Assembly: GCA_030544215.1 (NCBI GenBank)
Contig: JARZZO010000004.1
Span: forward strand, 12,450,501 to 12,514,500
Source: Zantedeschia hybrid cultivar
Taxonomy: Eukaryota; Streptophyta; Magnoliopsida; Alismatales; Araceae
Direction: 5' to 3'
DNA length: 64,000 bases
The notes under the pieces: model-generated
What the model was told of the DNA's origin: nothing
The model's input: the letters and a program-made list of their open reading frames with translations, nothing else
The model's database searches: none
Program-made: the position numbers and the translations under genes
Part shown: piece after piece, positions 57,273 through 64,000 of the stretch
Numbering within the stretch: the first letter of the stretch is position 1
How the letters are laid out: each line of letters opens with the position of its first letter

Positions 57273-59990
57273 TGTAACGACCCGCCATCCTATGACCGGA
57301 GATCCGGTCACTAAATGGATGTCGGCCCGTTAGTTGCGGGTTCACACCCGGATCTCACACAACACGTCTGGAGGAGTAAGTGCTAAACAAGGCTAAATAT
57401 AACAATTGCACGGACTACAAAAGTAAACGAGTGCGCAGAAAGGAAAATAATAATGTCCGTATACAGTCCAATAATAATTACATGTCCAACAAGTTAAATA
57501 AGTACAGGCAGAAGGAAAGTACAACAACATCGGGGCATACCCCGGGAACTAAGACAGCTGCTGGTCCGCACACCAAGAAGACACCACGCTTCCGCTCGCC
57601 ACGAGGTCCACACCTGAAACCGCAGGGAGTGAGCCACACCAGAATTGGGCTCAGTAGGGATCATCTGATCCCCTGCCTCCCACTCACACACCCACAAGTG
57701 CAACAACAGGAATATATGGCAATTAAGTAAAGCAGTAAACATAGCACTCAACCTGATAGGAACCGTACGATAAGCAGTGTAACAAGAACAGTACCAAGTA
57801 ATCCGAAAAACCCAACACAAAGTCACGTCTCACAGTCAAAGTCCACGAAGCGACTGAACCACACTGTCGACCGAAGTCAAACGTCGCCTCCCAACACTAC
57901 CACCACTGCTCACGCCTGTCCACCCCTACAGTGTTCCGGAGCACTGTAGGGTGAGGCAGTGAGCCAAACTAGGACTAGCTGGAACCAGTGTACCGCCACT
58001 GCCAGCTACGTGTGCACACAAGCAGTCTAGACTACTGTCCTACCAACCGGATTGCCTCCACGCTAGGCCTCAGCGCTTCCAGGAGGGCCCTGGAGACCGG
58101 CGAACCCTCGTCAAGCTGAAGCTACAGGAACTACCCACAAACCCAACTCTCCCGGGCTGCGTCAGGCCAAAGGGCTAAGGGTACCACTCGTAACCTTGAT
58201 CAAAGGTCACATCAAGCCCAGTGGCTAAAGGGTAAACCAACTCCCACCAGTACGAGCTCCACAGCAAGAAACGCGCCGGAAGCTGTCACGACAAACAGGA
58301 AAACCCCGACCCGCTGAGGCCAAGCAGCAACCCCTCGGATAGCGCACCAACTACTCCGGTCCGACGGGCTCAAGGTGGTTCTGCTTCCCTCAGCTAAAGG
58401 TAAACCACAACATGTACCCCTTCTCCCACCGGTACGGCACAATACCTCACAGACACCATGACCCTGTCCCCATCGGTCCATGGTGACAAACATAAACCAC
58501 AGTCATATCGATCCACAGTCGTGTAAACACACACACACATAACATGATGCCATTCCACACACACAGAAGTCCTCAGTCTCAGTGTACAACGTAAAACATG
58601 CCTTAGAACCGCCAACAGTGAAACATATGTTTAAAAACCAGGGTTACGACAGTTCTGTCTTGAATCGCGTCGACCGAGGTCGACGCCATTCAAGTCCCTT
58701 AGACGGGTTCAGTTAAAAGCCAGATTATCCCTTAAAACGCGTCCACCAGTGAAGCCGCCGTTTTAAAACGCGTCAGGGTCGCCAGACGCCATTCAACCCA
58801 GAAATCCAGATTGCAGAACCCTTAAACGAGGGCATTTCCTGCCTAAATGGCGTCATGATGGCCCGACGTCCTTCTGAAAGGCGTCGTCCATCCATGACGT
58901 CATTTAGCGAAAGAACCCCTAATTCAGGAAACCTCGAACAGGGAGGTTTCTGCCCTAAAACGCGTCGTACTGACCCGACGTCTTTCGGAAAGGCGTCGAC
59001 CAGGCACGACGCCATTTAGCGCCAGAAACCAGGTTTCCTGGTTCAACCCGAGGGTTTCTCCCTTGAACCCCAAGCACCCCGAAAAGCCCCAAAACCAAAA
59101 GGGGGAAGATGAGAACGTCAAGCACCACGATCATGCTACGAAACCACGTCCACAAACACCGCCATTCCCACAAGGAATCCCCCTAAACATGCTCAATCTA
59201 ACCCCAAACACGCCACATCACACCAAGAAGCAAACGAGCACACATGCAAGGTTTTGTCCCCCTACCGGTTCTTGAACTCCGCCAAGCTCCGTGCCGCCGT
59301 CCCGCCGCACCGCACACCGCCGCCGGTACCCTCGAGGACGCCGCCACTCCGCCGGGACGTCGGCCGCCGTCCGGAGAGTGGAACACCGCGAAGGAAGTGG
59401 TAGAGGTAGAGGTGAGAGGTAAGGTGGTGTTGGAGTGGTGGAAGAGGAAGAAGAGGAAGGGAAGGGGAAGAAGAGCGGAGAGGGAGCGGAGAGGCGAGGA
59501 GAGAGAGTGTAGAGGCGAAAGTGAGGGAAAGAAGGGGAGGCTCGCGGGGTCAATCCGAATCCAGCTAAAACGCGTCGATCGAGGCAGACGCCATTCAGTC
59601 TGAAAGGACAGCCGTACTGACAGCGGTCTGAAACGCGTCACCCTCCACGGACGCCGTTCAGACGACAGGACAGGCCGTACTGTCAACGCTCTGGCGCCGT
59701 GCCCTGACATCGCAGATGTCGCAGTCTGAATCACGTCGACCAAGCTGGACGCCGTTCAGACCAAATGACAGGGGTCGTACTCTCGCGGCCCGAAACCCGC
59801 CCACGTGGCGCACACGTGGCACAACAACCAACAGACCTAAATGGCGTCCACGCACCCTGACGCCTTTTAAAAGGCGTCGAGCAGTGCTGACGCCATTCAG
59901 CCAAGAATCTCAAGACCCCTCCAGGGTCCAAACCAGGGGATCCGGCCCGAACCCGACCCTAATATAGAACCCGAAACTTCAGTCCTTACA
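57273..59990 (+). mobile_element. Solo LTR (2.7 kb), TSD ataag, probably Tekay/Del-type chromovirus
   Basis: The segment begins tgtaacgacccgcc and ends agtccttaca, with ataag at 57268-57272 and 59991-59995. The TGTAACGACCC start and the length are usual for Tekay/Del LTRs. There is no internal domain and no second LTR. The last 1.3 kb is GC-rich and filled with paired GCGTC/GACGC motifs. Frames in it show no family features. Confidence 0.85.
58661..59905. repeat. Cluster of GCGTC/GACGC hairpin motifs
   Basis: About ten pairs of short inverted arms, left form aaaacgcgtc or aaatggcgtc, right form gacgccattt or gacgtctttc, flank loops of about 9-11 variable bases. Examples start near 58661, 58735, 58770, 58847, 58958, 58990, 59566, 59630, 59727, 59838 and 59871. 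The same motif occurs in element C. Confidence 0.8.
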
Positions 59991-60029
59991 ATAAGAGTTA
60001 TATGGAGAGCTTGTTTGATAAACAACTCA

Positions 60030-60755
60030 ATTGACATCTAAATTAATATTTTTTTTTATAAAATATTTTTAAAATGTAAACAATACTTATAATTTTGTTC
60101 TTTTTTATTTTATTACTGTTATAAATTAATGGGATATGTGACTTTTACGTATGTATTTACATCTACATCTCTAACTTTTTAGTTTACAAAAATACCCTTA
60201 AAACTAAAAATACTCATAATTTTATTCAGTTTTATTTTATTATAGTTGAAATCAAACGGATGTGTGACTTTTACACATATATCCCTGTAACTATAATATT
60301 TATACCTAGGTCTCTCACTTTTATATTTTACAAGAATACTCTTAAAAATAAAAAAAATACTCATAATATTTTTTTTTGTTTTATGACAGTTCTAATCAAT
60401 GGGATGTGTGACCTTTACATATATCCTTGTTTCTATAATATTTACATCTACATCCCTAACATTTATATTTTACAAAAATACCCTTTAAAAGTTAAAGTAC
60501 TTATAATTTTCTTCTTTTTTATTCTATTACGGTTGAAATCAATAGAATGTGACTTTTCCATATGTATCTCTAATTATAATATTTACATCTAGGTCCCTAA
60601 TGTTTATAATTTGAAAATATACCCTTAAAAACTTAAAAGTACTCACAATGTTGTTCTTTTTTATTCTACTAAAGCAGGAATTAACCGGATGTGTGACTTT
60701 TACCTGTATACCCCCCTAATTATAATATTTACATATAGGTCCCTAACTTCTATAC
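60030..60755. repeat. Tandem repeat of about 140 bp, near five copies
   Basis: The word gatgtgtgacttttac or a near form recurs at about 60136, 60263, 60405, 60545 and 60690. Each is followed by 'ataatatttacatctaggtcc' in style and 'aaaatacccttaaaa'. Copies are diverged, so the array is old. Confidence 0.85.
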
Positions 60756-61352
60756 AGTCACTTCTTCCATTACAGGCAAATCAGAAATTTCACCACACAT
60801 GTTTGCATAAACAATTGAAAAGTATATCATAGAAATGATATAATTTTGTGAACTAAGAAAGAAGAAAGAAAAAAATCGTCGTGAACCATACATGTTGTTT
60901 GTTGGGATGTAAAATACCAAAAAAATTCTTGTAACACCACATTTTATCTTGTGAAATATATCGATCTTCCATAATATGCTACTCTTTTTTTCAAACACTC
61001 AAAATTTCCAAGGATCCATGATAAGATCAGGATATTTTTCATTTTAAGTAACGATCGTTCATAGTATCATATAACAAATTTGTTCCCTGCCTCCCTATTC
61101 TAATTAAGAATGTTGATAAGTCACAAAATTGTTACAAACAACAATATCTATAAAATAAAAAATATAAAAAATAAGATGAATTTAACAATATCATCAGCTA
61201 GAAAACATGCCCACACATTCCCCTACTCATGTGCCCCACGTGATTACAATTTTGGCAAATCACATCCCTATCAGCCAACATGTCAAGAATTGAGCTGGGG
61301 AATCCATCACTTTTGTGATGTTTGATGATATCCCATTTACAGAGATGCATTT
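60756..61352. other. Unassigned intergenic sequence
   Basis: No supported feature. Confidence 0.4.
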
Positions 61353-61706
61353 TTATTCATCTATATTAAAATCCATCTTACAATGTTCCTTGCTGAAGAA
61401 ACTTGGAGCTAGTTTACCTTTGGTCTCATTGTCTGTTTCAATTTTTGAATCCATTGTAGTTAGAGCATCCAAATAATTGTCCAACTCACTGGCAGCATCA
61501 TCAGACCTGTAGCCATCAAGACTGCCACTTGTCCTGCTTTCAACACCATCTCGTTTGCAGTCAGCATCAAACAACTCCTTTTGACCTGCCTTGTTAAATG
61601 TTGGAGGCAGCCTTTCTACTTCACCACTTGCTTTCTGCAACAACTCCTTCTCATTCTGGCCATCCTTTAGATCAGATACTGTCTCTTCCTTCTGAGCAAG
61701 GATCAC
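61353..61706 (-). pseudogene. SCAR/WAVE-like gene fragment
   Basis: The 117-codon open stretch holds 'DDAASELDNYLDALTTMDSKIETDNE', which is like the conserved acidic segment in the middle of plant SCAR proteins. These are the WAVE-complex subunits that activate ARP2/3 actin nucleation. No WH2 or acidic VCA end and no N-terminal SCAR homology domain is present, and there is no proper ATG. A stop lies just upstream. The N-terminal part contains a short duplicated word (GQNEKE and a repeat of its DNA at about 61718-61740). I read it as an exon fragment outside its gene, either a relic or captured by a transposon. Confidence 0.5.
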
Positions 61707-61988
61707 TTCTCATTCTGGTCATCCTTAAGATTACTGGGAACTATAAGAAGCATTCAAATGTTTGTTTCTGAATGGCTTACTTTCAGCAGCATGAAATAGC
61801 AAAGAAGATAAATCACAAGATAGAATACCATACCAATTAAGATGACATACAAAGGTGCACCACTGACCAAGATTTGATGCATGCATGTTGATAAACTCCA
61901 TAGAGAAAAGCATCACACTTATCTCCCACCATTACTCATGCTCTCTACAGTCAACAAAACTATAACACATAAGACATTTAATAAGTTA

Positions 61989-62635
61989 CTACAACTTCTG
62001 TGAACCTCCAGATTCCAAAGAGGATGATGTGGATGAAACAGGGTTCAATGGATGGTCTTTCACGATGAGGCTCAGCACCTCAGGCCTCGAGTAATGACCC
62101 ACCACATCGAAATCAAACTTGGCTCGTACAATTTCTCCAAGATCTGGCAAACCAGGGGATTAGAAGAGAACACATTATGTCAGTTCAAATATAAATCACC
62201 TAATATCAAACATTCTTCCATTTAGTTTAACCAAAGATGAGCAACTATGAAATACAGCATGGGGCACAGGGATAGGAAGAACCCTTGGACAGTAAATTTT
62301 GGCAGAAATGACCTGGATAAAACAAATTCAGGTAGAAATAGTTATATTCCTACCTAGATCAGCTGAGATGAGGTCCTCGCCTTAGTAGTTTGGCCCTGCC
62401 AAGACAGCTCCTGATGGTGAAATAATCACATTTCCACTGGCACAGACCACAGAATCTGGTGAGAGCTCACCATCCACCGCTCCAAATTCATAATCAGGTG
62501 CTGGTGGATAATCTTTCCTACGGCAAAACTGATTAGCTGATAGAACAAAGCAGCCATCCTCCAGTGCAATGTGAGTCATGGATGCCTGCTACAGATCCCT
62601 GGCACCTGCTGTTGGAGCACAATATATTTCAATCC
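61989..62635 (-). pseudogene. NIT4: Nitrilase, NIT4-type, last two exons with two stops
   Basis: Exon 62635-62354 begins after acceptor TGTAG and encodes 'GIEIYCAPTAGARD', 'QASMTHIALEDGCFVLSANQFC' and 'IISPSGAVLAGPNY', then ends at donor G|GTAGGA. The last exon, 62143-61989, starts after TTGCCAG, joins in phase, and encodes 'DLGEIVRAKFDFDVVGHYSRPEVLSL' and 'KDHPLNP' to a TAG. NIT4 enzymes hydrolyse beta-cyanoalanine in cyanide detoxification. The catalytic Cys exon is not in view, so exons upstream may lie beyond the window. Two in-frame stops break it: TAG at 62591-62589, where relatives have Trp, and TAA at 62384-62382 after 'AGPNY'. Splice sites are intact. Confidence 0.8.
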
Positions 62636-63857
62636 CTACAAAAGGATAGCAAGATGGACACTGTGAGATTGACTCAGTTCATCTGCTTTAGCTGGACATA
62701 ATTACTATAAAAAGACTACCTGTACACTACATATGCATGGGAGTAGAAGGGGTAAGATGGAGCAAGGGGTAGAAGCAGAAGAGCTGATAAAACAAATACT
62801 TTGATGTTGCACAGTAAGATGTTATTGAAGTGGAAGGCCCTTTGAGAATTCACCTAAGAGAATTGATAAATGATATTTCTCGCATAATAGACTCCAAAAA
62901 TGATGCTAGGTTGGAAATAAAATATAAACTACAAAATATAAATACTGAATTTGGCATTAAAATTGCCAGCATTTGTTCATTAGAAAAGAACAAATGTTAG
63001 TTTGGGTATGCTCATCAAATAGAGCAAAATAGTAAACGATTGGCAGCTGACTGGGGACCTTGATCAGGTGATTATTGGCTCTCTTCACCTGGCCTCTTCA
63101 CTTAGGCAAGTGAGGTAGACACCTTTAATAACATAGTGTGCGACCAAACAAGATTCATGCCAATTTTTCCTGTTTTCATTCAGCAATCAACATAAGATCA
63201 GACAGTTCTTCAACATGCATAGAGAATGAGAACCACAGGCAAAGAGTTACAAAGAATACATCAGGAAGTAGTCAAATGTTGAGAACCTTTTCACCATCAA
63301 AGATGATTCAAGATCATTCAAGCCATCATAAAATGAAAGGTGTTGTAGTTTTCTCTACCAGGCACATCAATCGCCGAGGCATGATACTTTTGGAATTGCT
63401 TTCAGAACAAAAGGTCAAATGTGATGTATTTCAAGGCCTCTACACCTTGATGACATGGTCTTTTCATGATCTTTAATACAATTAAACAAAACACAATTCT
63501 TCCTGAACACTCAAATCTTAGGATGAGGTTCAACGTAAAAAACATAATTTTGAAAACCAGACCTTCTACTGATTTGAGCAATGTGATCATTAGAAATCAT
63601 AGGCTCCAAAACAGCACAAACTGAGCATCAAACACTGGGTATGACTTTTCTTTTCTGCATTATGGTTACTCTTTCAATTAATGCTTTCTGCTTAGATGCA
63701 ATTGTATTCATTGAAGTTAATTATACTTTTCCGTATTCTTCATCACCATTCTCTCATTATGGTATGTAGCCTGTTGTGGACGTTCAACAATGAAACATAC
63801 GCAATTAAAATTAGTTACATCTTTTTTGTGTGAAGCTGTGCCACTTCTTAGATGGGC
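62636..63857. other. Intron or flank of the nitrilase pseudogene
   Basis: No nitrilase exon or other gene recognised on either strand. It may be an intron, as the acceptor at its left end is good. Confidence 0.4.
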
Positions 63858-64000
63858 TTACCTGATAACCATTTTATTGAGATGCCCAGCATATATGTCA
63901 AAGCGTGGAGTAGGTTGTGATTTCGTGAAAAGATCAACAAGTTGTGCGGCTGTCGGAACATAAGGGAGAGACAGATCGCCAGAAAGATAGTGCTGACGAA
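63858..64000 (-). pseudogene. C-terminal end of a Copia polyprotein (RNase H), cut by the window edge
   Basis: The minus strand reads 'LSLPYVPTAAQLVDLFTK', the very common end of Ty1/copia RNase H, followed by 'FDIYAGHLNKMVI' and a TAA at 63860-63858. Only about 46 codons are visible, so I cannot tell whether the element is intact. Confidence 0.8.

Noticed and set aside
57380..59743. Frames of 90-180 codons in the 2.7-kb solo LTR
   Set aside because: None has a family motif. They overlap in several frames and cross the hairpin motifs.
59198..59743. A 181-codon minus-strand frame with serine- and leucine-rich runs
   Set aside because: The runs come from AG-rich DNA on the plus strand inside the solo LTR, with no domain or proper gene context.
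58661..59905. A CRISPR-like array
   Set aside because: The units are short inverted arms with loops of about 10 bases in plant LTRs, not direct repeats with spacers, and no cas genes exist here.

Overview
This window looks like nuclear DNA from a flowering plant. It is dominated by nested LTR retrotransposons and MITEs and holds one intact host gene, an intronless cytochrome P450 of the CYP77A type at 53952-55532. The very high GC of that gene suggests a monocot or a magnoliid, but this is inference.

Left part (1-24460). A Tat-clade Ty3/gypsy element (A, 370-23744) has two 934-bp LTRs and target duplication gcgta. It interrupts a small AT-rich MITE-like repeat. Its sense gag-pol is broken by four stops and one frameshift. 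On the opposite strand, between integrase and the 3' LTR, lies a three-exon gene with clean splice signals that resembles the putative gypsy-type transposon proteins (PF04195). A 69-bp tandem array lies next to it. Inside the integrase of A sits an inverted Athila-like element (B, 6629-17965) with 1791-bp LTRs, target duplication caacg, a tRNA-Asp primer site and one uninterrupted 1873-codon gag-pol frame. B is the youngest and most complete element here. A probable solo LTR follows at 24001-24460.

Middle part (25150-48708). After a solo LTR (25150-26016) and a 1.9-kb possible TIR element, there is a three-level nest. An old Tat relic, with a decayed antisense PF04195-like gene and a 3' LTR at 48206-48708, was hit by a Copia-like LTR (31530-47516). 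That LTR was in turn hit by a 14.4-kb Tat element in reverse orientation (C, 32512-46918; 1330-bp LTRs, target duplication aacgg). C carries a G-patch domain and an extra RNase H. Its frame has six in-frame stops and one frame change although its LTRs are nearly identical.

Right part (48724-64000). A long inverted-repeat element (48724-50622) contains two further MITEs. Two 187-bp hAT-like MITEs with 8-bp target duplications, a solo LTR (52017-52697), the P450 gene, and a 2.7-kb solo LTR (57273-59990) follow. That last LTR is full of small GCGTC/GACGC hairpin motifs that also occur in element C. The end holds a 140-bp minisatellite, a SCAR-like gene fragment, the 3' exons of a nitrilase (NIT4-type) pseudogene, and the end of a Copia polyprotein.

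The genes do not form a pathway. The window is mainly a layered record of transposition around one lipid-metabolism gene. LTR differences were counted by eye, so ages are relative only.
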